Source: Isoetes taiwanensis (lineage: Eukaryota; Streptophyta; Lycopodiopsida; Isoetales; Isoetaceae). From it: a stretch of DNA of 64,000 nt. The DNA is taken from contig JAJEKV010000033.1 in assembly GCA_021234155.1 (NCBI GenBank), positions 9,147,641 to 9,211,640 of the forward strand, given 5' to 3'. The notes under the pieces are model-generated. The model worked only from the letters and a program-made list of their open reading frames with translations. It did not search any database and was not told where the DNA came from. Numbering within the stretch: position 1 is the first letter of the stretch; each line of letters opens with the position of its first letter. Shown here piece by piece: positions 1 through 11,165 of the stretch. The position numbers and the translations under genes were made by a program.

Positions 1-1706
1 TTGGAAACATCTTAATTAACATGTATGCTAAATGTTGCACCATAGAAGATGCCCATAAAGTGTTTGACAGGATGGTTGTGCGTAATTTGTTTACATGGAC
101 TGCAATAGTCGTCGGTTATGCACAACAGGGACATGGAAAAGAGGCCTTGCATCTTTTTGAGAAGATGTTGTTTGAAGGTCTGAAGCCAGACAAGGTCATT
201 TTTTCTAGTATCTTAAGTGCGTGTACCAGCATAGGCACCTTGCAACATGGCAAGTTATTACATGCCAGTATTACAAATAATGGATGGGATGTAGATCTCA
301 TTGTTGGAAGCGCCCTTATTAACATGTATGCTAAGTGTGGGAATATTAGAGAGGCCCACCAAGTGTTTGATAAAATGCCTATACAAAATGTTGTTTCCTG
401 GTCTGCACTGATTGCAGGATATGCTGACCATGGGAACATAACTGAGGCATATGGTTGTTTCCATGAAATGCAGCAAGGCAATGTGAAGCCAAATAAGGTC
501 ACATTTTTGAACCTTCTGAAGGCCTGTACTTATATTGCATCCCTAGACCAAGGAAAACGTTTCCATGCTTACATTGTTAAAGCTGGGTGCGAGTTGGATG
601 CTGTGGTAGGAAGTGCCCTTATTGGCATGTATTCTAAGTCTGGATGCCCTAAAGATGCCTACCGTATGTTCAGCAGGTTGCCTTTGCGGAATGTCTGCTC
701 ATGGACTGCAATACTTTCTGCGCATTTATGGTACGAGAATAATGGCAAGTATCTCATGCATTTTCAGAAAATGGAATTAGAAGGCGTGGTGCCAAATATT
801 GTCACCTTCATTGCTGTTCTCAGTGAATGTGCAAGGATGCAAGTTCTGTATCAGGGAAAGCTAGTGCATTCCAAACTATTAAAGTCTGGATGTCATGTGG
901 ATGTTGTAGCTTGTAATGTCTTGATCGACATGTATGCTAAATGTGACTGCATGAATGATGCTTGTGAAATCTTTGATTGTATGTGTATTCGGGACACTAT
1001 ATCATGGAATAAAATGATTTCAGGCTACATACACGAGGGAAATGGTGAAGGTGCACTTGCATTCTTAAAAGGAATGAAGCTAGAACATTTGGAACCTGAT
1101 GAGGCCACTTATATTAATGTTTTCAGTGGAACCGCTGGAATGATAGCCCTGGAACAGGCAAAAATAATCCATTCCCAGTTTTTGAAATCTGGATGCTGCT
1201 TCCAAAATGTCATCAATAATGTTCTCATAGACATGTATGCAAATTGTGGCTGTATAAATCACGCTATTCTAGTCTTTGAGAAGATGCAAGCAAGAGATAT
1301 AGTATGCTGGAATACAGTGATACAAAGCTATGCTCAGTATGGAAATGGCAATGATGCCCTGAAAATTTTTAAGGAAGTCCATCAGTTAGGCATAAATCTG
1401 GACTCAGTCACTTACCTTTCCTTTTTCATGGCATGCAGTCATGCCTGCATGGTTGATCAAGCCTGGCATTATTTTTATTCCATGAACCTTGGAAGTGGCA
1501 TCACACCAACAATTCAACATTATGTCTGCCTGGCCAATCTTCTTTGTCATGTAGGTCATATAGATGAGACAGGAGATTTTATTATGTCCATGCCAATAGG
1601 CGCAAATATTGTAATGTGGATGGCTTTTCTCAACGCTTGTAAAATATATGGGAGTATCCAGTGGTCGGAACGTATAATCGAAAGTTTGTTAAACTCAGGT
1701 TTCTAA
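1..1706 (+). CDS. PLS-class pentatricopeptide repeat (PPR) protein, 5' end outside window
   Basis: The reading frame is open from base 3 (codons reading GNILIN) into the first visible methionine at 21, so the true start lies upstream and the gene is truncated by the window. At least five P-L-S triplets of about 100 residues are visible, with repeated signatures such as MYAKCG, AHQVFDKMP, VVSWSALIAGYA and LLKACT. The last part (VMWMAFLNACKIYGS) looks like the start of an E1 motif, but a stop follows at 1704-1706, so there is no E2, E+ or DYW domain. Members of this family bind organellar RNA and support C-to-U editing or RNA processing in plastids or mitochondria. No frameshift is seen over 561 codons, so the gene may be functional. 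A 29-bp tandem duplication sits exactly over the stop codon, and a copia element begins about 110 bp downstream. The exact RNA target cannot be read here. Confidence 0.9.
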   Translation, partial: GNILINMYAKCCTIEDAHKVFDRMVVRNLFTWTAIVVGYAQQGHGKEALHLFEKMLFEGLKPDKVIFSSILSACTSIGTLQHGKLLHASITNNGWDVDLIVGSALINMYAKCGNIREAHQVFDKMPIQNVVSWSALIAGYADHGNITEAYGCFHEMQQGNVKPNKVTFLNLLKACTYIASLDQGKRFHAYIVKAGCELDAVVGSALIGMYSKSGCPKDAYRMFSRLPLRNVCSWTAILSAHLWYENNGKYLMHFQKMELEGVVPNIVTFIAVLSECARMQVLYQGKLVHSKLLKSGCHVDVVACNVLIDMYAKCDCMNDACEIFDCMCIRDTISWNKMISGYIHEGNGEGALAFLKGMKLEHLEPDEATYINVFSGTAGMIALEQAKIIHSQFLKSGCCFQNVINNVLIDMYANCGCINHAILVFEKMQARDIVCWNTVIQSYAQYGNGNDALKIFKEVHQLGINLDSVTYLSFFMACSHACMVDQAWHYFYSMNLGSGITPTIQHYVCLANLLCHVGHIDETGDFIMSMPIGANIVMWMAFLNACKIYGSIQWSERIIESLLNSGF

Positions 1707-1733
1707 TCGAAAGTTTGTTAAACTCAGGTTTCT
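1676..1733 (+). repeat. 29-bp perfect tandem duplication across the PPR stop codon
   Basis: Bases 1676-1704 and 1705-1733 are identical 29-mers beginning AATCGAAAG and ending GGTTTCT. The TAA stop is formed at the junction (T of copy 1, AA of copy 2). Without the duplication the frame would meet TGA at the same codon, so the protein end is unchanged. Confidence 0.95.
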
Positions 1734-1815
1734 GAAAACCATTAACATGCATCCAATACAGCATAAATGTAGGGCCTTTTAAGTATGTTGAAGAAGTGAA
1801 TGGAGGAACCACTAA

Positions 1816-2286
1816 TGATGGAATTACAGCCTGTACACTGTACACGTGTCATGGCATGATTGTGCCCCCCACACACACTTTGGGTGAAGATAATAAAAGG
1901 GAGAGATTGAATCCGATGCAAACTAACGGAGAAGTGGAGCCGAATCGTGACTTATAGGAAGGAGGCCGGATTGTTGTTTAGTGGCCGGTTGCTCAGCGCA
2001 GGAGGAGGAGGCGAACAGATCGGCTGCAGTTTGGGAAGAACACAGTCTGGATCTTTCATTTACCGGCTGTGTGTTTGCAGTTTGCAGAAGACTTTGCAGA
2101 AGACTGCTTGGCTTTATCCAGGCGATTGAAGTGAGCTGTTACATCAATCTGGGTGTTTGCAGCAGGTGAGGCTATTAACAGAGAAGCTTGGGCTGTCGGA
2201 GCAGCCACAAGAGGGGCCTTGTTCAGAGGCCAGTTTAGATTGTCGGAGAAGTTATAGAAGGAGCCCTATCTTCCAAATTCTTATCA
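1816..2286 (+). repeat. copia-1 5' LTR
   Basis: 471 bp, starting TGATGGAATTAC and ending TTCTTATCA (TG...CA). It is near-identical to 6564-7030. It carries a palindromic TACACTGTACACGTG stretch near its start, and a TTTGCAGAAGACT duplication not present in the 3' LTR. Confidence 0.93.
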
Positions 2287-2287
2287 G

Positions 2288-2300
2288 TGGTATCAGAGCC
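2288..2300 (+). other. copia-1 primer-binding site
   Basis: TGGTATCAGAGCC lies one base after the 5' LTR. This is the typical plant copia tRNA-Met(i) primer-binding sequence. Confidence 0.9.
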
Positions 2301-2306
2301 AGATTC

Positions 2307-3030
2307 ATGGCCAGCAGGCTTGCCTTAACATATCTAAGTAACACCAAAGTTTTTGAAGGAGATGAAGCTGGTTTTCAGCTCTGGAAAGTCATGATCACAC
2401 AGGCCCTCAAGGTGGATAAATTATGGGAGCTCGTATCCAAGGGAAAATCGGCTGTGACACCAATCAAAATAAAGAAAGAAGCCTCTGGATCGGAAGAAGG
2501 GAAGAGAGAAGAGATACCTGAAGATGAGAAGGAAGAGATTGCTAAGGCGATTATCATGGCAAAATTGGGAGGAGACATAGTGCTTGAAATTCAGCACAAG
2601 ACTCCTGCCGAGATGTGGGAATACCTTCTTGAAAGGTATGAAGCGAAGACTTCTTTACAAATTGAAGTGCTGGAGATGCAGGTACGCAGCTTGCAATTTG
2701 AGAAGGGTGGTGACGTGACGAGTTTAATAAGGCGTCTACGCTTGTTATTCCACGATTTAGAGGGAGCCGGAGTAAAATATTCCGAGCAACAGAAGGTATT
2801 AGTTTTAACAAGAGCTTTTCATGATTCTTACAAGGATTTAGCTGTGTTGGTTAGGGGCACTGTGTTGGTTAGGGGCACTTCGCCTACGTTTGATAAAGCT
2901 GTGGAGGCAATTAGAACGGAAATGGAGCATGAAAAAATTGCAGCAGCAAGTGTGGGAGAAATCTGTCCGTACGGAAGAACATCCAACTGTTTTATATACA
3001 GGGGAAAGAGGTCGGGGACGAGGTAGAAGC
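2307..3030 (+). pseudogene. copia-1 gag (capsid) region
   Basis: The frame starts at ATG 2307 (MASRLALTYLSN), directly downstream of the primer-binding site. It shows the copia gag pattern: FQLWKVMITQALKV, later EMWEYLLERYE and LRLLFHDLEGAG (the UBN2-type gag fold). A short in-frame duplication repeats VLVRGT near 2845-2878. A frame change near 2990-3010 separates it from the zinc-knuckle part. It would form the capsid that packages element RNA. The product is broken here. Confidence 0.85.
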
Positions 3031-3540
3031 CGAGGAAGAGGAAGAGCACAAATCCAGTGTTACGGTTGTGAGGAGTTCGGCCACATAAAAGCAGAGTGCC
3101 CAAATCGAGAAAGATCGGGTCGTGGGCGAGGAGCATATTCACGAGGAAGGGGTCGAGTATCATCTGTGGCAACTGTAAGTGAACTTGATGATAGCAATGA
3201 CAAATTGGCAACAGTGGGAGTGCTTAGTGAGGATAAGGTAAAGAAATTAAATTCTAAAGATGTAGTGTCAAATGTTACTCTCAGAAATGGTTTGGATAAA
3301 ATTGATTTGGGGGCTGAAGTCTCCATAGTCAATTCACCTGGTTTGTTGAATAAGGTTGAGCTAAGTAAGGGTAATTCGAGGGTGCAAATGGGAAATGGCG
3401 CAACACAAAAGGTGCGTGGAAAGGGGGAGTTGCGGGTATCAAGAGAAGGCAAGGAAATTTTAAGATTGCCAGATACTTTATTTGCTCCAGAAATGTTGTT
3501 TAACTTGGTCTCGGTTGCAAATCTTGTTGATAATGGTTAA
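3005..3540 (+). pseudogene. copia-1 zinc knuckle and aspartic protease
   Basis: An Arg/Gly-rich stretch leads into a CCHC zinc knuckle (CYGCEEFGHIKAEC) around 3058. The protease follows, with the catalytic motif reading DLGAEVS where active copies have D-S/T-G-A, so the active-site Ser/Thr is lost. The segment FNLVSVANLVDNG is the end of the protease domain, and a stop follows at 3538-3540. The changed active site means it would not cleave the polyprotein even if expressed. Confidence 0.85.
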
Positions 3541-4557
3541 TGATTTGGTGTTTCATAAGCATGGATGCAAATTTATTAAAGATGGTGTGAAGTTATTTGA
3601 TGCTGATAGAAGAGGAAATTTGTTTGAGTTTGACATCAAAACAATCAATAAAATATCTCCCATAGATAAACTGCATACTTGGCATTTGAGGTTGGCGCAT
3701 ACAAATCATAATAATATTAAAATTGCAGAAAAGCACAATTTTTTGGATGACTTGATGTGTGAGCATGAAAGTAGGGAAGCAAAGTAGATTGCCTTTTAGA
3801 AATAAAGGCAAGAGAGCACACAAATTACTTGAGTTAGTTCATTCAGATGTTTGTGGTCCAATGCAAGTTCAAAGTCTAGGGTCAAAATTTTACTTTGCAT
3901 CATTTATTGATGACTATAGCAGAAGGACTAAGTGTTATTTTTTGAGGTCCAAAGACCAAGTGTTCGATGCTTTTAGGCTCTATGTTGCGGAGGTTGAAAG
4001 GGAAACATCGTTAAAGGTTAAATGCTTGAGATCCGATCTTGGAGGAGAATATAGATCGGGTGAATTTTGCAGGTTTTGTCAGGAGCATGGGATTAAAAGA
4101 CAGTATACATGTCGGTATACGCCACAACAAAATGGTGTAGCAGAACGAAAGAATCGCACCGTCATGAATGCAGCAAGGTCTATGCTTAAGCATGCGGGCC
4201 TACCCAACAGCTTATGGGCAGAAGCAATGGCGGCCGCTTGTCACATTCAAAACAGGTTGCCTAGTGTTGCAAGTTAAAAGAGGCAAGCATCGCAACAGGT
4301 TTGACCGGACAAAGACAACTGCAGGAAGCGCTTTTAGAGTGTACGGGTGTCTAGCCTATATGTTGGTTCCGGAAGAACTCAGGAGGAAGTTGGATGATAG
4401 AAGCATATGCACTTTTCTGGTTGGCTACGATGAAGAAACGAATGGTTACAGGTTATATGATCCAAACACTCGCAGCATACATATTAGCAGAGATGTGGTA
4501 TTTAACAAAAACATCCTATACAAAGATAGGAAGCTGCTTAGCAAGCCGGAGATGTGA
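3540..4557 (+). pseudogene. copia-1 GAG-pre-integrase and integrase
   Basis: The segment HTWHLRLAH is a GAG-pre-integrase domain with the HHCC zinc region. The integrase core follows in another frame, with HSDVCGPM (first Asp), LRSDLGGEY (second Asp) and PQQNGVAERKNR (Glu), the D-D-35-E triad. After a further frame change near 4270 come the conserved FRVYGCLAYM and FLVGYDEETNGYRLYDP segments. At least three frame breaks are present, so no functional integrase is made. Confidence 0.88.
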
Positions 4558-4889
4558 GTAATGGGTGCCGAGAATATTTGGAAAATGATTCAGGGGTAAA
4601 TAAAGAAGCAATGCACAATTTTAGGGAGACAATAAGTTTACCCATGGAAGATGAAATTGACCTTGAAGATGATGAAATTGAGGATACAAGTGAGCAAAAA
4701 GACACAGAACCAGATGTGGTGCATGAGGTCGCAGAAACTGATAGTGCACTGCATACTGAGCCAGAGGATGTGCATGAAGTCTTAGAGGCTGATAGTGCAC
4801 CGGAAACCGGACACCGTGAGGAGGAGGCCGGTGTGAAGCCAGAATTGAAGAAACCGGGGGAGTACAAGCGTGACTGGACTCGCAGTTGA
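4554..4889 (+). pseudogene. copia-1 acidic linker between integrase and reverse transcriptase
   Basis: An acidic, repetitive segment with internal repeats of the type VHEVxExDSAxxTE. This variable linker is normal in copia polyproteins at this position. No enzymatic motif is seen. Confidence 0.6.
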
Positions 4890-5045
4890 AGTTGAACGCC
4901 CTCAAATCTCAGCTCCGCTTGATACAAAAGGATTTGGCGAAAAGAAAGTGGTAAGACAACAAGACCGAAAAGCCTAAGATCGTGTCTTGTACTTTTTAGA
5001 ACCGTAAACTGTGGGAAGAAGCAAAAGAACGAGGCCGATGCGCAT

Positions 5046-5751
5046 ATGTGGAAAGAAGCAATGAGGAATGATTTAGATTCATTCAAACAAACTGGAATCT
5101 ATGATTTGGTGCCGAGACCAAATGGCAAGAATGTTGTCGGTAGTAAGTGGATTATTAAGATTAAAAGAAAGGCAGATGGGTCTGTCGAGAGTTACAAGGC
5201 TCGCTTGGTTGCCAAGGGATATACACAGCTAGGAGGAGTAGATTTTAAGGACACATTCTCACCTATTATTAAGATGACTAGTTTGAGAGCGCTCATAGCC
5301 TGACATGGAATTGGGTCATACGGATGTCAAGACTGCGTTCTTGAATGGAGACTTAGAAGAAGAAATCTATATGGAGCGGCCTCATGGATACGAGCAGGGT
5401 AGTAATATGGTGTGCAAATTAAAAAAGGCTATTTATGGATTGAGACAGGCATCTAGACAATGATACTTATGCATGAACAAGTTTTTAATTGACAGTGGAT
5501 TCATTAAATTAAAAACAGGTAATCTTTACATGAAAAGGGAAGGAGATAAATGCCTGATAATGGCTTTATATGTCGGGGCTTTATATGTCGATGATTGTGT
5601 CATAGCCAGTAATGACAAAGCCTTGCTGGACAAGTGTAAACTATTATTGAGAAGCCGTTTTCAAATGACTGATCTTGGAGATCTTAAAAAACTGTTGGGA
5701 ATGGAAGTAAGAAGAGATAGGGCACGGGGTGTGTTGTACCTCACTCAATAA
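5046..5751 (+). pseudogene. copia-1 reverse transcriptase
   Basis: It starts with [13 protein letters not shown] and [13 protein letters not shown], the standard copia RT opening, and [13 protein letters not shown] stop and frame change follow RALIA near 5301, where the sequence continues as a mis-framed version of the next palm segment. The catalytic YVDD box is visible near 5585-5600 inside a duplicated ALYVGALYVDD. It copies element RNA into DNA in the family; here it is broken. Confidence 0.88.
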
Positions 5752-5859
5752 CAATATATCAAGAAAATGCTAGTCAAGTTCAGAATGCTTGATTGTAGCG
5801 AAGACACCATTGGCGCCAGGAGTAAAATTGTCGGGAAAAATGTGTCCACAAACACCTAA

Positions 5860-6554
5860 AGAGGAGGAAGATGAAAGGTAGACCCTATAGGTCGTTAGTT
5901 GGCAGCCTGTTGTACACTGCAAATAGCACAAGGCCAGATATTACTTATGTTATTAATCTTCTCAGCAGGTTTTTAAATAAACCAGGAAGGGAGCACTGGA
6001 TAGCCGCAAAAGGGTCCTCAGGTATCTAAAGGGTACCTCAACTCATGGGCTATATTTTGAAAGGGGCATAAAAGATAATCTAGTTGGATATGCAGATGCA
6101 GACTGGGGAGGAGATACTGATGATATAAAGTCCACTTCTGGATATCTTTGTAAGTTTGGGAGTGTGGCAATATCATGGGTCAGTAAAAAAACAAGAGTGT
6201 GTTGCAAAATCCAGTGCAGAAGCAGAATATGTGGCAGTGTCTTTGGCAGCATCGGAGATCATTTGGTTGCGAAGGATGCTCAAGGAATTAGGGAAGTCAT
6301 GCACAGGTACAACAACAATTTATTGTGACAACAAAAGCGGGATAGCGATGAGCAAAAATCCAGTTTGTCATTCACGAACTAAGCACATAGAGGTTCATCA
6401 CCATTTCATTCGAGATGAAGTAGAAAGGGGTGAAATAAATGTGGAATATATTCCTACTGCATTGCAGCAGGCAGATATGTTGACTAAGGTTCTTACTGAA
6501 CCAAAACTTCATGTTGCAAAAGAACAAGTAGGAATTATGAGCTGTAGAGGCTGA
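5860..6554 (+). pseudogene. copia-1 RNase H region
   Basis: Frames here read GYADADWGGD, then KKQECVAKSSAEAEYVAVSLAASEIIWLRRML, IYCDNKSGIAMSKNPVCHSRTKHI, and QQADMLTKVL. These are the signature blocks of the copia RNase H (catalytic D, E and D visible). The final part from 6156 to 6554 is a clean 132-codon frame; the part before is frame-shifted. The stop is followed directly by the polypurine tract. Confidence 0.88.
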
Positions 6555-6563
6555 GGGGGAGAA

Positions 6564-7030
6564 TGATGGAATTACAGCTTATACACTGTACACGTGTCAT
6601 GGCATGATTGCGCCACACACACACGCTTTGGAAAGCGGCGGTTTAGATGAAGATAATAAAAGGGAGAGATTGAATCCGATGCAAACTAACAGAGAAGTGG
6701 AGCCGAATCGTGACTTACAGGAAGGAGGCCGGATTGTTGTTTAATGGCCGGTTGCTCAGCGCAGGAGGAGGAGGCGAACAGATCGGCTGCAGTTTGGGAA
6801 GAACACAGTCCGGATCTTTCATTTACCGGCTGTGTGTTTGCAGGAGACTGCTTGGCTTTATCCAGGCGATTGAAGTGAGCTCTTACATCAATCTGGGTGT
6901 TTGCAGCAGGTGAGGCTATTAACAGAGAAGCTTGGGCTGTCGGAGCAGCCACAGGAGGGGCCTTGTTCAGAGGCCAGTTTAGGTTGTCAGAGAAGTTACA
7001 GAAGGAGCCCTATCTTCCAAATTCTTATCG
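6564..7030 (+). repeat. copia-1 3' LTR
   Basis: 467 bp, starting TGATGGAATTAC and ending TTCTTATCG, where the consensus ends CA. It retains the AAAGCGGCGG segment that the 5' LTR lacks. It is followed by ACTAA, the right copy of the target duplication. Confidence 0.93.
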
Positions 7031-7431
7031 ACTAACAAGTCTAATTCCAGCACGCACTTGTTTTGTTTCTATAAATTTTGGGATATGCTATTAGTATAAT
7101 TCGTGCTGTACAAATTCGCTAGTACAAATTCACCACCACTAATACAATGCTAGTCCTTATTTGGTTACTGCTAAAATGACTTCTTACGTGGTGTTTCAGG
7201 CTTCCTAAGAAGATTTTAATAATTTTATTTCAGGAGTCCCACGTTGAGACAAGGAGTAAGACATGTTAAGAAAAATGAAATTAAATTCTAAATGGATTTA
7301 AAGTGCTCTAATAGTACCTAAATGAAATTAAGTTCTAAATGGATTTAAATGGGTAGTTGACAGTTGATGCGAACCAACATTTAAAGGTGTTACATTGTTG
7401 GTGACATCAGTCATGAGATGTAGCAAAAGAG

Positions 7432-7569
7432 TGGTTTTCAAAGACCATAGTAATATCATTGTAGCTAGTGATATACAAGATACCCAAGGAGGATTAGTGA
7501 TGGTTTTTAAAGACCATAGTAATATCGTTCTAGCTAGTGATATACAAGTTACCCAAGGAGGATTAGTGA
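7432..7569 (+). repeat. Two 69-bp tandem copies
   Basis: 7432-7500 and 7501-7569 share TGGTTTT-AAAGACCATAG and end CCCAAGGAGGATTAGTGA, with a handful of substitutions. The unit is a multiple of three (23 codons) and the plus frame stays open, but no known protein family is recognised, so I treat it as a local duplication. Confidence 0.9.
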
Positions 7570-7991
7570 TAATCCAACATCCTTTCTTGTTACTTTCTTC
7601 TTTGATTAAACCAAACAAGTACATATATATTTTTCGTAGTTCGTGAATCATTGGTTTATTGGTTCAGCATCATACTTAAGTATACTTTAAACAAACAGAT
7701 CTTGTTATTAGGCTTTGAAAATCCACTCATTTTAGTGAACATATCTTTAGGTTGAGTTGCTTTGGAATAATCAAACCGACATACAAAAATCAATGAATAT
7801 CATCTTTTATAATAGAAACTTTCCTGACTTGTTTTTCTTGGATTGCATTCACATTTGGGATGAGATGAAGTTGCTGGAGGCCTTCTTTCTGTGAATATTC
7901 CTCTGAGATGGCTCCTTTAACTAAGTATATGAGTGCTTTCTTGCAAGATGTTAGTTTCAAAAGTAAAATCTCTTACAATATGGATAATATT

Positions 7992-8240
7992 TTATTCAAC
8001 AAAATGAACTAGGTGAGTGAGGGCTTTGCATTTAAGCCTTTCTAATCTTTGTTTTTCGTGTTTATCCTCCTGTTTGCACACAAGTAGAGAACCTCCTCCT
8101 ATGGCTTTTACTTCTCCTATACATACAAGCAATGCATGATATTCGCCAGCATTAGAAGTCAAAGTGGAATGTATTCTACCAATCTTAACCATAGTTTTAA
8201 AATTTGCATCCTTGAGGATAGCTCCTACTACTGCCATCAC
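7992..8240 (-). pseudogene. RNase H-like (retroelement or RNase HI type) fragment
   Basis: The minus-strand frame includes GAILKD, then AGEYHALLVCIGEVKAIGGGSLLV. This resembles the block around the second catalytic acid of plant RNase H domains (consensus NEAEYEAL..GL..A...G...L.V). The first and last catalytic blocks are not found next to it, so it is a fragment of about 80 residues. It could come from a non-LTR element or from an RNase H-domain host gene. The assignment is tentative. Confidence 0.45.
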
Positions 8241-9690
8241 ATGAAAAATGTCCTCTTATTTGTTTAACATGAGACAATGGAGCTTCATATATCAATGGTA
8301 TATCTCCTCTTTAATATTAGTTTGTGTGCCAAGGTTATAGAATTCAGACCTTCTGTATTACTTAGTGCTAGTAATGGTAGTTGGTAAGGTTGTATTAATA
8401 GGACTTTGGTTTTGTGCAGATATCAATACAAAATCCAAACTAGATATTCGCATTTGTAGACACATGTACTTGATTGGTCCAGCAATGCTCACGCATTAAT
8501 AGACATCGATGCATGCAAGAGATGATAAATTCATCTCATGCTTAATTTTGTTGTAAAAGTTGTCTTAGATGAGAGTTAACGTGATTGATTACTATTTCTC
8601 TTATAATGTCCTTTTTGTGGAAAATTCATTGAATCAAATGATTCATAAAACAAACAACCACCTCAAAACTTAACATTTAGGGTTTAGGCATTTGGTATGG
8701 GTGAGAAATTATATTGTATATAAAGTTTGATTGTACACTGTACACGACTTATTTTCATATGTTTAAATAGTTTTGCGGGAAATCGTTTATTTTCAAATTT
8801 GAAATAAATGCTTTTTTGTTGGAATATTACTATTTCCAACTTGCATGATTTAGTATATCTATGTCTTAAAAATATTATCTCTAATAATAGAATCTGGCAA
8901 GTCAATCCTTTAGAATTGTTTCCTAGTTTGAATTCTATAAATTTATTGCGGAAGTCTTTACTCCATATCTAAAGTCATCCAGTTTTAGTAACAAGCATTA
9001 GGAAAGAAATAACGGTGGCATGTTGGCATGGTTATGCATCATTGCTGGTTCGATTCATGAGTTGCATGTTTTATTCTCTCGATGTTAGGATTCATGATAA
9101 GCCCTAAAAACCTAAATCATAAACATGTAAACTCTAAATCCTGACCCTAATCTTGACCCCAAATGAGAAACCAAGATAAGACATGCCACATCCACCATTA
9201 TTAGGAGGAGGAAGAATTCGATATTTCTTATTTGTCTGCACAAATTTGTGATAGTGATGGAAATCCAATTTGACAATTATTATCAACATTGTGAGTGTTT
9301 GCCAATGATGTTGACCAATAAGTTCAAATGGCAAACGTTCATGTGTGTGAAAATTGGTGTGATTCATTGCTTCATTAATGTTAACTTTATCGTAGAGGGG
9401 GCATTGAACATAAAGAGGGCGAATCATTGTATTAAGTTATTCGGCAAACAAAGAGTGATAAACTTTAGGTTTAACCATTTTTAGTGAGTGTGTAAGATTC
9501 AAGCATTTTTAGTGAATTTGTAGTTAATTCTTTATACATTGTTATTTTAAAATAAAGCCTAGATCATATACCTTGAACTCTTAAATCCTAAACCAACCTT
9601 AAGCATTAGTGGTTTTCTATGGCTTGGTCGTTACTTTGACAATAAATATGGCTTGGTTGTTACTTTGACAATGACCAGCTTACTCAACAC
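8241..9690. other. No gene recognised
   Basis: AT-rich sequence with only short open frames. No conserved protein motif, RNA gene or transposon terminus is seen. Confidence 0.6.
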
Positions 9691-10249
9691 AACATCCAAC
9701 ATATAAAAATTAAATCCCCCAACACATAACAACCATTGACATTAACAACCAACACATAACTACCATTGACATTAATTAACACAACCATTGGGTCCAACAC
9801 ATTTAAATTAAAATCCCCCTTAAACCCCCTTTGGTTTGGGTGCATATTCACACGGGGGGTGACACCGGGCAACGAGAGCTGTTGGATAGGCATATTCACC
9901 CCTTATTCCTTAATCTACACCGTACGTAAAGTTCCTCGTTTGTGGGGTATGCAAGTACAAAAATTGCTATACTGTATAACAAGATTCGCAAAATACTATA
10001 AGATTTCAAGCGGAATACTATATGATGTTGATTTCGTACGTGCAAAATACAATTATGAGGGCTCTCGCTGCCCTACGTCATCCCCCGTGTGAATATGCAC
10101 CCAAATCAAAGGGGGTTTAAGGGGGATTTTAATTTAAATGTGTTGGACCCAATGGTTGTGTTAATTAATGTCAATGGTAGTTATGTGTTGGTTGTTAATG
10201 TCAATGGTTGTTATGTGTTGGGGGATTTAATTTTTATATGTTGGATGTT
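9691..10249. mobile_element. Foldback element with about 189-bp inverted arms
   Basis: Left arm 9691-9879 and right arm 10061-10249 are reverse complements, with about 173 bp nearly perfect (9691-9863 against 10077-10249). The core between the arms is about 180 bp. The arms start AACATCCAACATATAAAA at the left outer end and carry internal near-repeats (AACCATTGACATTAA). The inner ends carry C/G runs (CACGGGGGGTGAC and GTCATCCCCCGTG). The structure fits a foldback or MITE-like non-autonomous DNA transposon or an inverted duplication. No clear target duplication was found. Confidence 0.85.
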
Positions 10250-10900
10250 AATGGTTTGTGAAAAAAAAAAATGGTTCCAGGGCCTTAGGGACGTCACCCC
10301 CCCTCCCCCCGGTGTGACAAAAATTTTAATTCATTTGAGGCTTTCATCACCTGTAGCTTTTGAATTTCATCACAATAAAACAAATAGAACATAAGTAAAA
10401 GTTACCATAAAGATAGAGCAGATTGATCCCATTATTCTGAAAGTCATAAAGTTTGCAACACCCATACACAAACATTTTTCAACTGGAATTTAACAGCAGC
10501 CTTTGGCCTCCATGGATTCTTGTGGTGAGAAACCAAAGTGGGAAACTTCTCGCTTGTTAGTGACAAGGATCTAAAAGCCTTGAATTTGCTTAATAACCGC
10601 CTCAAAATCTAAAAAATACATGGTAATCTTTTGCAAGCTTCATTGGAATGAGCCATAAAACAATATCAATAGCGCAATCTCAGATTAATCACCGGGTAGG
10701 ATGTGAAAGCCTACCAGACCCGGCCGAAAAAAATTGCTGTTTTAGCGTAGATAACTTAACCAAACATATCCATATCATACACTATCAAAAAGATCTCGAG
10801 AGAGCTTTCCAACATAATAAAAATTATCTCAAAGCGAGCTCGGATCAAAAGTTATGATAAGAAATGTGTTGTTGCGGGAAACCGCACTACATGCGCCCTT

Positions 10901-11165
10901 CAAGCCCTTCATGTGCCCATTATGCACCACACACAAAAAAAGAGGACTTTTGTTGTGAGCCATTGGTTGTTGACCATTATGCACACACACACACAAAAAT
11001 AGGGCTTTTTTGTGAGCCATTGGTTTTCAAGCCCTTCATGTGCCCATTATGCACCACACACACAAAAAGAGGGCTTTTGTTATGAGCCATTAGTTGTTGA
11101 CCATTATGCACACACGCACAAAAAAAAGGGCTTTTGTTGTGAGCCATTGGTTGTTGATCATTGAA
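10901..11165 (+). repeat. Two tandem copies of a 127-bp unit with an internal half-repeat
   Basis: CAAGCCCTTCATGTGCCC recurs at 10901 and 11028. Each unit contains two related halves of the form ATTATGCACCACACACAAA...GGGCTTTTGTTGTGAGCCATTGGTTGT. Short frames on both strands here are repeat translations. Confidence 0.85.

Larger units (their letters stand above)
1816..7030 (+). mobile_element. Ty1/copia LTR retrotransposon copia-1, structurally complete but coding-dead
   Basis: The element is bounded by LTRs at 1816-2286 and 6564-7030 and by a 5-bp target-site duplication ACTAA (1811-1815 and 7031-7035). A primer-binding site TGGTATCAGAGCC follows the 5' LTR at 2288-2300, matching the initiator-methionine tRNA 3' end used by many plant copia elements. 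A polypurine tract (GAGGCTGAGGGGGAGA) ends just before the 3' LTR. The domain order gag, protease, integrase, reverse transcriptase, RNase H is that of Ty1/copia. Several frameshifts and stops break the polyprotein. The LTRs differ by indels (a roughly 20-bp gap near 1884 and a short duplication near 2081), and the last base of the 3' LTR is G rather than A, so the insertion is not recent. It lies 110 bp past the PPR stop codon, in what would be the 3' UTR or flank. Confidence 0.95.

Noticed and set aside
8730-8745. TGTACACTGTACACG shared with the copia-1 LTR and seen again near 38627
   Set aside because: Only about 12 bp match and the flanks do not, so no solo LTR is claimed.
9684-10394. Two proteins with the same sequence on opposite strands
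   Set aside because: They are the two arms of a foldback element; the shared peptide is only a consequence of the inverted repeat.
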